Shown here: piece by piece, positions 35,614-48,550 of the stretch
Position numbering within the stretch: the stretch's first letter is position 1
Layout of the letters: each line of letters opens with the position of its first letter
Assembly: GCA_006176705.1 (NCBI GenBank)
Contig: QRFJ01004231.1
Location: forward strand, 1-64,000
From: Cocos nucifera
Lineage: Eukaryota > Streptophyta > Magnoliopsida > Arecales > Arecaceae
Direction of reading: 5' to 3'
Length of the DNA stretch: 64,000 bases
The notes under the pieces: generated by a model
The model's input: only the letters and a program-made list of their open reading frames with translations
Databases searched by the model: none
Told to the model about the DNA's origin: nothing
Position numbers and translations under genes: made by a program

Positions 35614-37640
35614 TGAAGGGAAGTCCTGATTTTCCAGATCAGGTTCGTTCAGATCTGATCGGATCGGGAGATATATTTCAAAAAATTTTTTCTTTGACCC
35701 AGATTAGATCTAGGATGTTTCAAATCCAATCTTTATTATTTTAATAATTAAAATAAATTTAGATAAATTAAATCAAATTTAATTTATCTTAACGTAGGGT
35801 AATCCTATTATCCGTTGATGATCTTGTAAGCAGCGAAAGGTTCTGGATCTAGGCACGCAAGTGCTTGGCCTCTACCGGTATCCACTCAAACTGGATCTGG
35901 AGATCTTCTTCTTCTCTATCATATCTCCAAAAATTAGATCTGAATCTGATTTAGAGGATCTTCAAAATACCTTTCGAAGATCAGTAGTTGTCCTTTGTAG
36001 CAGCACAGCCTTCTAGCTTTCTGTCTCCTTTCTCTCATCTAGATTGCACCAACTTGGATCTCAAATCCCTTTGGGCATGGAGAGGAGAGGGAGAAGATGG
36101 ACTTGGCATGGAGGAGGAGAGGAGAGGCAGCCTTAGGGTGTGGGAATTTTTCAATGCTTTTTGAGTTGGGCGTAGGGTCTTATTTATAGACTATGCATGA
36201 TCAAACTCCTCTTCTTCCCAACCAATCACAATCCTTTATGAAATTAGATCTAAATCTGATTAGTGGAAATAGAGTCCCTTGGATTCCTCCTTAGATGGTG
36301 CCTAAGACCAGTCAAAGTTGGTTCTTAGGAGGAGTTTAATCGGAATCCAAAAAGGAGATGGAGTCCCTGTCCAACAGGGACTCCTGGGTGCCTCCAGCTT
36401 GGGCACACACTAAGGGTGGCATGCACCCTCCTTCTTGCTAGGTTCTGGTAGGGGGACAAGCCCCCACCAGCTCTCCAATAAGTGCATGACATGTAGATAG
36501 AAGTCAAAGTGTCAATGGTCAACATTTGACCAGTCAATGGTCAACTTTTGACCAAAGTCAAAGGATGAGAAATGGTAGATGACCAAAAATGGTAGGTATT
36601 ATCTTACAAAATAAGACAACCCTTTTCTAACTTGGACAGACTCTAGTCAGACCAAGTGAAGGCCTCTGATCGAGCATAAACTTCTTTGGCTCAATCAGGA
36701 CAACTATTTATGATAGTAAAAGAAGAACGTTAGGTTCAATCAAGTGCTAGCATGATTTTCTTGAACCTAATTGAATCTTATTCAGATCAATTAAACTAGA
36801 TTAGCTCAATTGATGATCACCAGATTCAAACCCTTATTTGTGTGATCTAGTTAGGTTCAGTTCTATATGGTAATGGGAAATGTCATGATCTCTATCATCG
36901 ACATCATCGAAACTCCTTTCGATGGATCAGAACTCTTCTGATTCGAACAGCTAGAATGATCGATCATCTAAATCATTCTAATTGCTCCCAAAATCCACCA
37001 GTGACACCTAGCAGTATATGGTGGCAACCCATCAGAGCTGAATGTGAACCTCTTAGTGCAGCTACCTGTGTGATTAAGTTCTTCTATCTTGAGCCCCGAT
37101 CAGATTAGGGTTTAGGTGAACTCGTCAAACCCTAGTCTCTGTCATATGATGTAATCATTCGATTCAAGTTCGATGTGAAAATCTAAATAGAAACTCTTTC
37201 TATTATTTCACTCTACCATGGCCATGGGCTTCTAGACTTGATTCTCATGATCATCATAGGGCTGCTCCTCTACCACCGAGGTAGATAGATTCCATCTTGA
37301 TGCAATCCAGTTCCTACAATGAACATGCTATAGCCAACATACACCTCAGGGTTCCGGGTGGCTAGAAGACCGAGTTATGGTGTAGTCAAACTATAACACC
37401 CTCAAGGTGAACTGTCGATGCACCTCAGGTCAAAGAACCAGACACACCACTACAGCATTGAGTCAATCATTGACGAGAAGGTAGACTTCCTAATGACTAC
37501 TCGAGGTGGTCATGCTCAGTGCCCTTGTTCTCTAACGAGTACCTGTACTCTCGCTCTGGTGTCTCCACACCGTAGACTCAAAACTCATTTACTAAAGAGA
37601 AGCGATTGTATACCAACCTTCTGGATCAATCACCATCATC
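35614..37640 (-). mobile_element. A7 3' LTR, truncated
   Basis: The minus-strand LTR end (TGAAGGGAAGTCC read on the plus strand) begins at 35614. The LTR runs to about 37640, where it joins RNase H coding sequence directly. The first 250 or so bases of the LTR, the polypurine tract and the last 240 or so coding bases are deleted. Confidence 0.85.
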
Positions 37641-40600
37641 ATGATTTCTGATGGCATTACCCTGATTTCTGCAGCAAACTTCTTGTACCACAATGCTTCC
37701 TTCGCAGCCTCCGATGCAGCGATATATTCTGCCTCTATGATGGAATCTGCTATCATGGTTTGCTTGGAATTCTTTCAGCTGACAGCACCACCATTGCACA
37801 CAAATAGACTCCCAGATGTCGACTTTCGATCATCTATATCAGACATGAAATCTGAGTCTGTGTATCCCTAGACTTGGAGTTCTCCGTTACCAAAGACCAA
37901 CATCATATCCTTAGTTCTTCTCAAGTACTTAAGGATACATTTCACAGAAGTCCAGTGTTCTTCACCTGGATTTGACTGATATCTACTTGTGACACTCACA
38001 GCATGGGCTATATCAGGTCGTGTACATAGCATGGCATACATGAGGCTCCCTATTGCAGAAGCATAAGGGATCTTGCTCATGCATTCTATTTCCTCAGGTG
38101 TGCTAGGGCACATCTTCTTGGAAAGATGAATACCATGTCTGAAGGGTATTAATCCCCTCTTAGAGTTTTCCATACTAAACCTCTTTAGTACTTCCTCTAT
38201 GTACATCTTCTGTGAAAGTCCTAGCATCCTATTCGGTCTATCCCTATAGACCTTAATTCCTAGAATAAAGGATGCTTCACCTAGGTCTTTCATGGAGAAT
38301 TTCTTGGACAACCATATTTTGACTATCGTCAGCATGGGAATATCATTCCCAATAAGGAGGATGTCATCCACGTACAATACGAGGAAGACAACAGCGCTCC
38401 CACTGACCTTTTTGAAGACACACGGTTCCTCTTCATTTTTGATGAAACCAAACTTTTTGATCACATCATTGAAACGAGTGTTCCAGCTCCGAGATGCTTG
38501 CTTAAGTCCATATATGGACCTTTGCAGCTTGCAAACCTTGTGATCAGTATCACTGGATGTGAAACCTAGCGGCTGTTCCATATAGATATCTTCCTCAAGA
38601 TATCCATTTAAGAATGCCGTTTTCACATGTCCATTTGCCATATTTCATAATCGAAATAGGCTGCAACGGCAAGCAATGTGCGGATGGATTTTAGCATAGC
38701 CACTGGGGAAAAGGTATCCTGATAGTCAATGCCTTCGCGTTGACTATAACCTTTTGCCACTAGTCTAGCCTTGAATGTCTCCACATTCCCATCTGCACCA
38801 ATCTTTCTCTTGAAGATCCATTTACACCCAATAGGTACTATACCTTCTGGTGGATCTACCAAGGTCCAGACTTGATTTTGAGTGCATCGAGTCAATTTCT
38901 GACTGCATTGCCTCTAGCCATTTCTCGGAGTCGATATCTGATATCGCCTCGTTGTAGGTTTTGGGATCATCACCATGAGCACCATTACCTATGAGGAACA
39001 TTTCCTCTACTTCCTCTGAAATAATACCTAAGTATCTTTCAGGGGGACGGAAAACTCTTTCCGATCTACGAGGTGGAGGAGGTAGTGTTCTTATTGGCTC
39101 AACCTGATTTGGTTCCAATTGGTCCTTAGCTCGTTGTACTTGTGAGACTTTCTCATCAAGCTTAATCTGCTTTCCAATGCCGCTATCTTGAATAAACTAT
39201 TTTTCAAGAAAGATGGCATGTCGACTCACAATCACATTGTGGTCTTCTGGAATGTAGAAATAGTATCCTAATGACTCTTTAGGATATCCTATGAATCGAG
39301 CTCTGAAGGACCTAAACTCTAACTTGTCCGCTTGTTGTCTTTTGACATGAGCCGGACAACCCCAAATTCTGAGATGACTCAGACTTGGTTTCTTACCGTG
39401 CCATATCTCATACGGTGTGGTAGGAACGATTTTAGAGGAAACCCTATTCAGTAGATAAATTGAAGTTAAATAATGAATGTCCCCAAAGAAAATCAGGGAG
39501 GTCTGTGAAGCTCATCATGGATCGGACCATATCCAATAGAGTCCGATTTCTCCATTCTGAAACCCCGTTGAGTTGAGGTGTTCCTGGTGGAGTCCATTGA
39601 GAGACTATGCCATTTTTCCTTGAGATAGTCTAGGAATTCTCGGCTAAGGTATTCACCTCCTCGATCTGATCGAAGAACCTTAATGGATTTTTCAGTTTAT
39701 TTTTCTACTTCATGTCTGAATTCTTTGAACTTTTCAAAAGCTTCAGACTTGTGTCTCATAAGATACACATACCCATACCTAGACAGATCATCGGTAAAGA
39801 TAATGAAGTAGACAAAATTGCCTCTAGCCGGCACATCAAATGGGCCGCACACATCAGTATGTACTAGGGCAAGGAGATCTGTGGCCCCTTCCCCATGTCC
39901 AACAAAAGGGAGTTTAGTCATTTTGCCTTGAAGACAAGATTCACAAGTTGGATATGACTCGAAAGTCAATGGACTCAATAGCCCATTTTTCTCCAATTTG
40001 TTGATCCTATCTTCTGCTATATGACCTAATCTCAGGTGCCATAGATATCTATCATTTGGACTATCCCTAGGTCATTTGGCATTCACGTTTTGCTCGATAG
40101 TTAGAATAGATACATCAATATGTAGCTGATAAAGACCATTAATAAGGAAACCATTTGCAATTTTATTTCTTTCATAAAGAATGTTACAATGGTCCTTAAA
40201 GAAGGTAATCACATAGCCTTCTAGTGCTAAGCATGAAACAGAAATCAAATTCCTGCTAGCTGCAGGCACATAATAACAGTCTTTCAAAACTAAGTCTAAA
40301 CCAGATGGTAATCGAAGAGGGTATGTTTCCACCACCACTACAGCAACTCTTGCTCCATTACCGATGCGTAGGATCATGTCTCCATCCCTCAGCCTCCTGC
40401 TATCCTCAAGACCCTGCATGGAAGTGCACAGATGAGCACTAGAACCAGAGTCAAGCACCCAACTGGATGCAGAAGAAACCATAAGGTTAGACTCAATAAC
40501 GAGCATACCTCCAGAAGGACCTTCCTTCTTGTTCTTCAGGGTGGCCAGGTAAGTAGGGCAGTTCCGCTTTCAGTGGCCATCGCTGTTGCAATGGAAACAC

Positions 40601-41347
40601 TTTCTTTTGACAGCGGCCTTTTTCTTCGGCTCTGCCTTCTTCTTCTTTTCTCCTTCCACCTTCTGCTTTTTCGCAGACTTCTTTTTCTTTCCAGAAGACA
40701 TTTTTTTTGAAGAAGTCTATTCCATAGCAAGAACTGAGCCTTTAGAACCTTTCATAGAAAGCTCAGCGGTGACCAGCATATTCATTAATTCAATCAAGGA
40801 ATTTTGAAGTTTATGCATGTGGTAATTCATGATGAATTGCCCATATGCATCAGTCAAGGATTGCAGAATAATATCATTCTGCAGATCTAAGTCTAACTTC
40901 ACACCGAGCTTCTCAAGCTCTTCCAAGTCCTTGATCATCATTGTCAGACAGTGATCTTGGACTGACTGCCCATCACGCATCTTAGCCTTAAAAAGTCATT
41001 TCGTGACTTGATACTTGGCTGCGCGACTCTGTTCACCAAACATCTCCTACAGGTGAGCCAACATTTGGCGAGCAGTCCCGATATCTTCATGTTGGTGCTG
41101 GAGCTCATCAGACATCGAGCCCAACATGTAATATCTGGCCTTATTATCTTCGTCTATCCATTTTTTCCAGAGATGCTCTCTGTTCAGTGGATGGACGGGC
41201 TGGTAAGGTGGGAGGGTCCTGGTCCAATACATGTGTTAACTTCTCGAAACCCAAAATGATTTTGTAGTTCCTGAGCCAATCTTTATAATTGGGTTCGGTC
41301 AGTCTATGTGTGTCTAGGATACGTGCTAATGGGTTGGATGCAGACAT
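37641..41347 (-). pseudogene. A7 gag-pol polyprotein, best family A copy
   Basis: From ATG 41347. Order: gag with ILDTHRLTEPNYKDWL and a frameshift near 41150-41200; zinc knuckle near 40580-40600 whose Trp is a TGA stop (CFHC, His and last Cys kept); protease with intact DSGSSAHLC; integrase with HTDVCGP and DRGGEYL intact, then a frameshift near 39620; RT 38895-37868 with intact YVDDILL (YVDD 38363-38374); RNase H to 37641 with EAEYIAASEA. The last 80 codons are deleted. PKESLGYYFY and AIFLEK in the integrase tail support Angela-type Copia. Few lesions separate it from a full frame, but the missing RNase H end and polypurine tract make it dead. Confidence 0.88.
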
Positions 41348-41535
41348 TTTTCTATAGAGAGTCAAAGATTCTAGTTAGATACTGTAATTATGACTTGACC
41401 AATTTATTTTAGGATTTTATTTTTAAACAAATTAGCTCCCACTATTTTCTCGGATCCCTACACTCCCTCTGTAGAGATGCAAAAATCTCCATGATTAATG
41501 ATTTCTAGTGGGTGGTGCGGTCTCACCAACTGACT

Positions 41536-41565
41536 CATCACCTCACCTAACAGTTATTGGTGATG
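41536..41565 (-). other. Gag-proximal leader hairpin, A7 copy
   Basis: CATCACC and GGTGATG pair perfectly around a 16-nt loop, as in A5. Confidence 0.5.
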
Positions 41566-42526
41566 GGTTAGCCAATGAGTGAACAACTCTTGTTCAATGA
41601 TTCTCTAATCATGGTGCACCCAAACTTGGTCTCTAATTCATGAATCTCACCATATCCAGAATATTGATCCACTCCTTAGTTAAGTCAGACCCACCATTTG
41701 CATAGACTGGATTCCTAATTGAGTCTCTCACCGTATCCAAAATATTGAGCCCAACTCATCCTCCAGCCCATAGCATCCAATGCCTAATAGACATGGTTGC
41801 ATCTTTTCGGTGCAACTGAGCCACTGTATCCAGCCGAGAACAATCAACCCCGGAAAGGGCCCGCACATCTACAATGGTGGAAGACCTCAGACTTAATCTT
41901 TTCTTAGGAAGAATTGATTCAGGTCTCATTAAACTAGACTTATCATAGTCATAACAATTATGACTAACCTAGTGGCATGGGTTAGCTCGGATTATTGACC
42001 ACCTCAAATCAGAACTGAGTCAACAGATATGGCCAGGTAAGTGAGACCGGTGGAAGGGATATGCCATTAACTCGTACAAGAATGCATTCAGGATCGAGTA
42101 GCTTCCCAATTAAAAACCAGTCGGTCGTATGTGCCAAACTTACCTTAGACACCAAATTGTTGAGTCAGAACCAATTGGGTTAGCCTACAATCCAGACTCT
42201 AACCTCTGAGCCTAATTAGGTCTTGCTTGATCGTGACTCGATCTTGACCCAGACTTAATCCTATTAGGCTGGTCAATTTAAGCATTGTTGATCCCATCTA
42301 ACCAACTCTTGATTCGGTTTGATCAACCGCTTAGACCTAATTGAGCTACCCAAGCCCGAACCCAGTATTATGAATATGTCTTAGATCTAAAATTCTCAAT
42401 TTTAGACCTAATTAATATTCCATAATCTTAATTTTTAATTAAGTAGGGATTCATAAATAAAATATGCACAATAAATCCTAGGATTTTCAGGATCTAGGGT
42501 TTTGCAGAAAGTAAGTTTTGGATTTT

Positions 42527-42652
42527 CTGATTAAGGACGAAACGTGCAGCACCCCTACACGTCATAAGAACACCCCATCGGATGGGAGGAGAGGGCCTTT
42601 AAATCCTTCTTCATTCTTATGACCGGACGGCCAAGAGGAATGCCTTAATCAG
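42527..42652 (-). other. Three-tier leader stem, A7 copy
   Basis: Outer arms CTGATTAAGG / CCTTAATCAG (10 of 10), middle arms TCATAAGAA / TTCTTATGA (9 of 9) and inner CCCATCCGATGGG. All three tiers are perfect. Together with A6 it is the reference form. Confidence 0.65.
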
Positions 42653-43213
42653 GAACATGTAATACTACAAAATAGTTTTAGATCTATATCATATATCTCA
42701 TATACAAATTAGATCTAATCATGGCATATTTTGCATACATCTCATGTATCGAATCATGCATATTTTCAGATCTAAATTATCTCATAATAATCTAAAAAAT
42801 TAGATTTAAATTGATCTTATCAAAATAAACTCTAATCTAGACAACTATGTAGAACTATTCTACAACTAGTCTAGACATGCATCAATCATATCTCATATGA
42901 TGTTTAAAATTAAATAATTTTTTATTTGCTATTTTTTAGATGTTATTATAATAATTATAATATCAAAAAATAAGTAAATAAATAGATCTAAAATATGATT
43001 TAATTAAATTAAATTATAAACATGCAAGACTATTCTATAGAACTATTCTATTTTAGAACTAGTCATGCATATTTTCTAATCTTAGATCCAAATCATTTAA
43101 TTTTAATTTTTTCTGATTTCAAGATCTGATCACATATTATGTGACATCTGAAAATCACTTATTTTTTAATTAAAATAAATTTAAAATCAGATCCTAAACA
43201 CTTTAGAACCTTT

Positions 43214-43227
43214 GCTCTGATATCAGT
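43214..43227 (-). other. Primer-binding site of A7, left contig copy
   Basis: The minus strand reads ACTGATATCAGAGC next to the LTR end. The counterpart beyond the gap is at 46285-46298 and has one further change. Confidence 0.75.
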
Positions 43228-44999
43228 TGAATGAAAATCCTTGATTTTCTAGACCAGGATTCGTTCAGATCTGATCAGATCAAGAGATATATTTCAAAAA
43301 TTTATTTCTTTGATCTAGATTAGATCTGAGATATTTCAGATCTAATCTTTATTATTTTAATAATTAAAATAAAATTTAGATAAATTAAATTAAATTTAAT
43401 TTACCTTAACGTAGGGTAATCCTTATTACCCATTGATGATCCTGTAAGCAGCGGAAGGTTCTGGATCTAGCCACGCAAGTGCCTGGCCTCTACCAATATC
43501 CACTCAAGCTAGATCTAGAGATCCTCTTCTTCTCTATCATGTCTCCAAAAATTAGATCTAAATCTAATTTGTAGGATCTTACAAAACACCTTTCGAAGAT
43601 CAGTAGTTGTCCTTTGCAGCAGCGCAGCCTTCTAGCTTTTTGTCGCCTTTCTCTCATCTGGATTGCACCAACTTGGATCCCAAACTCCTTTGGGCATGGA
43701 GAGGAGAGGAAGAAGATGGACTTGGCATGGAGGAGAGGAGAGGCAGCCTTGGGGGATGAGAATTTTTCAATGCTTTTTGAGTTGGGCGCAGGGTCTTATT
43801 TATAGACTATGCGTGATCCAACTCCTCTTCTTCCCAACCAATCACAACCCTCATTATGAAATCAGATCTAAATCTGATTGGTGAGAATAGAGTCCCTTGG
43901 ATTCCTCCTTAGATGGTGCCTAAGACCAGTCAAAGTTGGTTCTTAGGAGAAGTCTAATCAGAATCCAAAAAGGAGATGGAGTCCCTATCCAACAGAGGAC
44001 TCCTTGGGCGCCTCCAGCCCTTGGCATGTGCCCTCCTCCTTGCCAGGTTCTGGTAGGGAGGACAAGCCCCCACCAGCTCTCCAATAGGTGCATGACATGT
44101 GGACAGAAGTCAAAGTATCAATGGTCAACATTTGACCAGTCAAAGGTCAACTTTTGACCAAAGTCAAAGGATGAGAAATGGTAGGTGACCAAAAATGGCA
44201 GGTACTATCTTACAAAATAAGGACCAATCCTTTTCTGACTTGGACAAGGCTCCAGTCAGACCAAGTGAAGGCCTCTGATTCGAGCACAAACTCCTTTGGC
44301 TCAGTCAGGACAACTATTTATGATAGTAAAAGAAGAACGTTAGGTTCAATCGAGTGCTAGCATGATTTTCTTGAACCTAATTGAATCTTCATTCAGATCA
44401 ATTGAACTAGATTAGTTCAATTGATGATCACCTAGATTCAAACCCTTGTTTGTGTGACCCAGTTAGCTTTCAGTTCTGTATGGTAATGGGATATGTCATG
44501 ATCTCTATCATCGACATCATCGAAACTCCTTTCGATGGATCAGAACTCTTTCTGATTCGAACAGCTAGAATGATCGATCATCTAAATCATTCTAATTGCT
44601 CCCAAAATTCCACCAGTGACACCTAGCAGTATATGGTGGCAACCCATCAGAGCTGAATGTGAACCTCTTGGTGCAGCTACCTATGTGTTTAAGTTCTTCT
44701 ATCTTGAGCCCCGATCAAATTAGGGTTTAAGGTGAACTCGTCAAACCCTAGTCTCTGTCATATGATGTAATTCATTCGATTCAAGTCCGATGTGAAAACC
44801 TAAATAGAAACTCTTTCTATTATTTCACTCTACCATGGCCATGGACTTGCTGGACTTGATTCTCATGATCATCATAGGGCTGCTCCTCTACCACCGAGGT
44901 AGATAGATTCGTTCTTGATGCAATCCAGTTCCTACAATGAACATGCTATAGCCAACATACACCTCAGGGTTTTCAGATGGCTAGGAGACCGAGTTATGG
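43228..44999 (-). mobile_element. A7 5' LTR, left contig end (probable duplicate)
   Basis: The same LTR as 46299-48045 but with many extra single bases, for example an added base in GAAAATCCTTG and ACCAGGATTC. It runs straight into the N gap. I regard it as the error-rich end of one contig overlapping the next, not a second LTR. Confidence 0.75.
43796..43804 (-). promoter_or_regulatory. TATA box, left contig copy of A7 LTR
   Basis: The minus strand reads TATAAATAA, the same as at 46861. It is probably the same genomic site counted twice. Confidence 0.45.
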
Positions 45000-45999
45000 N
45001 NNNNNNNNNNNNNNNNNNNNNNNNNNNNNNNNNNNNNNNNNNNNNNNNNNNNNNNNNNNNNNNNNNNNNNNNNNNNNNNNNNNNNNNNNNNNNNNNNNNN
45101 NNNNNNNNNNNNNNNNNNNNNNNNNNNNNNNNNNNNNNNNNNNNNNNNNNNNNNNNNNNNNNNNNNNNNNNNNNNNNNNNNNNNNNNNNNNNNNNNNNNN
45201 NNNNNNNNNNNNNNNNNNNNNNNNNNNNNNNNNNNNNNNNNNNNNNNNNNNNNNNNNNNNNNNNNNNNNNNNNNNNNNNNNNNNNNNNNNNNNNNNNNNN
45301 NNNNNNNNNNNNNNNNNNNNNNNNNNNNNNNNNNNNNNNNNNNNNNNNNNNNNNNNNNNNNNNNNNNNNNNNNNNNNNNNNNNNNNNNNNNNNNNNNNNN
45401 NNNNNNNNNNNNNNNNNNNNNNNNNNNNNNNNNNNNNNNNNNNNNNNNNNNNNNNNNNNNNNNNNNNNNNNNNNNNNNNNNNNNNNNNNNNNNNNNNNNN
45501 NNNNNNNNNNNNNNNNNNNNNNNNNNNNNNNNNNNNNNNNNNNNNNNNNNNNNNNNNNNNNNNNNNNNNNNNNNNNNNNNNNNNNNNNNNNNNNNNNNNN
45601 NNNNNNNNNNNNNNNNNNNNNNNNNNNNNNNNNNNNNNNNNNNNNNNNNNNNNNNNNNNNNNNNNNNNNNNNNNNNNNNNNNNNNNNNNNNNNNNNNNNN
45701 NNNNNNNNNNNNNNNNNNNNNNNNNNNNNNNNNNNNNNNNNNNNNNNNNNNNNNNNNNNNNNNNNNNNNNNNNNNNNNNNNNNNNNNNNNNNNNNNNNNN
45801 NNNNNNNNNNNNNNNNNNNNNNNNNNNNNNNNNNNNNNNNNNNNNNNNNNNNNNNNNNNNNNNNNNNNNNNNNNNNNNNNNNNNNNNNNNNNNNNNNNNN
45901 NNNNNNNNNNNNNNNNNNNNNNNNNNNNNNNNNNNNNNNNNNNNNNNNNNNNNNNNNNNNNNNNNNNNNNNNNNNNNNNNNNNNNNNNNNNNNNNNNNN
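45000..45999. other. Assembly gap of 1,000 N
   Basis: Exactly 1,000 undetermined bases. Sequence on both sides belongs to A7, and the right side restarts about 2.05 kb back in the element relative to the left side. Confidence 1.
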
Positions 46000-46284
46000 T
46001 TATTTGCTATTTTTAGATGTTATTATAATAATTATAATATCAAAAAATAATAAATAAATAGTCTAAAATATGATTTAATTAAATTAAATTATAAACAAGA
46101 AAGACTATTCTATAGAACTATTCTATTTAGAACCAGTCATGCATATTTTTTAATCTTAGATCCAAATCATTTAATTTTAATTTTTTCTGATTTCAAATCT
46201 GATCACATATTATGTCACATTTGAAATCACTTATTTTTTAATTAAAATAAATTTAAAATCAGATCCAAACACTTTAGAACCTTT
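46000..46284 (-). other. A7 leader segment, repeated after the gap
   Basis: Near-identical to 42922-43213 apart from small length differences. It begins exactly at the gap edge, as expected for the start of an overlapping contig. Confidence 0.8.
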
Positions 46285-46298
46285 GCTCTAATATCAGT
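46285..46298 (-). other. Primer-binding site of A7, right contig copy
   Basis: The minus strand reads ACTGATATTAGAGC. It is the same site as 43214-43227 with one C-to-T difference. Confidence 0.7.
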
Positions 46299-48550
46299 TG
46301 AATGAAAATCTTGATTTTCTAGACCAGATTCGTTCAGATCTGATCAGATCGAGAGATATATTTCAAAAATTTATTTCTTTGATCTAGATTAGATCTGAGA
46401 TATTTCAGATCTAATCTTTATTATTTTAATAATTAAAATAAATTTAGATAAATTAAATTAAATTTTATTTACCTTAACGTAGGGTAATCTTATTACCCAT
46501 TGATGATCCTGTAAGCAGCGGAAGGTTCTGGATCTAGCCACGCAAGTGCTTACCTCTACCAATATCCACTCAAGCTAGATCTAGAGATCCACTTCTTCTC
46601 TATCATGTCTCCAAAAATTAGATCTAAATCTAATTTGTAGGATCTACAAAACACCTTTCGAAGATCAGTAGTTGCCCTTTGCAGCAACGCAGCCTTCTAG
46701 CTTTTTGTCGCCTTTCTCTCATCTGGATTGCACCAACTCGGATCCCAAACTCCTTTGGGCATGGAGAGGAGAGGAAGAAGATGGACTTGGCATGGAGGAG
46801 AGGAGAGGTAGCCTTGGGGGATGAGAATTTTTCAATGCTTTTTGAGTTGGGCGTAGGGTCTTATTTATAGACTATGCGTGATTCAACTCCTCTTCTTCCC
46901 AACTAATCACAACTCATTATGAAATCAGATCTAAATCTAATTGGTGAGAATAGAATCCCTTGGATTCCTCCTTAGATGGTGCCTAAGACCAGTCAAAGTT
47001 GGTTCTTAGGAGGAGTCTAATCAGAATCCAAAAAGGAGATGGAGTCCCTATCCAACAGAGACTCTTGGGCGCCTCCAGCCCTTGGCATGTGCCCTCCTCC
47101 TTGCCAGGTTCTGGTAGGAGGACAAGCCCCCACCAGCTCTCCAATAAGTACGTGACATGTAGACAGAAGTCAAAGTATCAATGGTCAACATTTGACCAGT
47201 CAAAGGTCAACTTTTGACTAAAGTCAAAGGATGAGAAATGGTAGGTGACCAAAAATGGCAGGTACTATCTTACAAAATAGGACCATCCTTTTCTGACTTG
47301 GACAGGCTCCAGTCGACCAAGTGACATTCTCTGATCGAGTACAAACTCCTTTGGCTCAGTCAGGACAACTATTTATGATAGTAAAAGAAGAATGTTAGGT
47401 TCAATCGAGTGCTAGCATGATTTTCTTGAAACTAATTGAATCTTATTCAGATCAATTAAACTAGATTAGTTTAATTGATGATCACTAGATTCAAACCCTT
47501 GTTTGTGTGACCCAGTTAGCTTTAGTTCTGTATGGTAATGGGATATGTCATGATCTCTATCATCGACATCATCGAAACTCCTTTCGATGGATCAGAACTC
47601 TTTTGATTCGAATAGCTAGAATGATCGATCATCTAAATCATTCTAATTGCTCCCAAAATCCACCAGTGATACCTAGCAGTATATGGTGGCAACCCATCAG
47701 AGCTGAATGTGAACCTCTTGGTGTAGCTACCTATGTGATTAAGTTCTTCTATCTTGAGCCCCGATCAGATTAGGGTTTAGGTGAACTCATCAAACCCTAG
47801 TCTCTGTCATATGATGTAATTATTCAATTCAAGTCCGATGTGAAAACCTAAATAGAAACTCTTTCTATTATTTCACTCTACCATGGCCATGGACTTCTGG
47901 ACTTGATTCTCATGATCATCATAGGGCTGCTCCTCTACCACCGAGGTAGATAGATTCCTTCTTGATGCAATCCAGTTCCTACAATGAACATGCTATAGCC
48001 AACATACACCTCAGGGTTTCAGATGGCTAGGAGACCGAGTTATGGTGTAGTCAAACTATAACACCCTCAAGGTGAACTGCCAATGCACCTCAGGTCAAAG
48101 AACCAGACACACCACTGCAGCATCGAGTCAGTCATTGATGAGAAGGTAGACTTCCTAATGACTACTCGAGGTGGTAATGCTCAATGCCCTAGTTCTCTAA
48201 CGAGTACCTATACTCTCACTCTGGTGTCTCCACATCGTAGACTCAAGACTCATCCACTAAATAGAAGTGATTGTACACCAATCTTCTAGATCAATCACCA
48301 TCCTCGTGATGATCCTATGGTCGGGAGCATTTTATGAGTTAGTAATGATTATTCATGTCTTAAATTTTTAACTTTTGAAAATATGAATTATCATTACCAT
48401 TAACTCAAAGGATGTATCACAGACAATAAATATATATATATGATAGAAAATAATCCATTTTATTGATTATAGTCAAAATTATAATTTTGCCCCTAGAAGT
48501 GTATTACAAGTGTCAGCCAATTCTGGCTTCTAGGGCACATATATCTAACA
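46299..48550 (-). mobile_element. A7 5' LTR, 2,252 bp
   Basis: Complete on the right contig: TGTTAGATATATGTGCCC at 48550 to TTTTCATTCA at 46299. A TATA box lies at 46861. Beyond 48550 the A6 LTR resumes after the ACTAC target copy. Confidence 0.9.
46861..46869 (-). promoter_or_regulatory. TATA box of A7 5' LTR
   Basis: The minus strand reads TATAAATAA about 570 bases before the LTR end, matching the A5 arrangement. Confidence 0.6.

Larger units (their letters stand above)
41348..43213 (-). other. A7 untranslated leader
   Basis: A non-coding leader parallel to those of A3 and A5. It carries a three-tier stem (42527-42652) and a gag-proximal hairpin (41536-41565). From 42922 on it is repeated at 46000-46284 beyond the gap. 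Confidence 0.75.
35614..48550 (-). mobile_element. A7: family A Copia inserted in A6 LTR
   Basis: A minus-strand element with 5' LTR 46299-48550, leader, polyprotein and a 3' LTR (35614-37640) missing its first 250 bp. Flanks ACTGC (35609-35613) and ACTAC (48551-48555) are a 5-bp target duplication with one G-to-A change. It holds the best-preserved family A coding sequence. Its length here is inflated by the N gap and an apparent false duplication (42922-44999 against 46000-48045). Confidence 0.88.

Noticed and set aside
40432..40807. Plus-strand phenylalanine- and leucine-rich frames (40432-40710, 40586-40807; also 9237-9428, 53640-53885)
   Set aside because: They are shadows of the lysine-rich gag tail of minus-strand family A elements.
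44915..46057. Two frames of about 360-380 codons across the gap
   Set aside because: They are made of N bases read as unknown residues; real sequence at each end is LTR or leader DNA.
43228..48550. Two separate tandem 5' LTRs in A7
   Set aside because: The repeated part ends exactly at the gap on one side and starts exactly at it on the other, and the left copy looks error-rich. An unmerged contig overlap is simpler.
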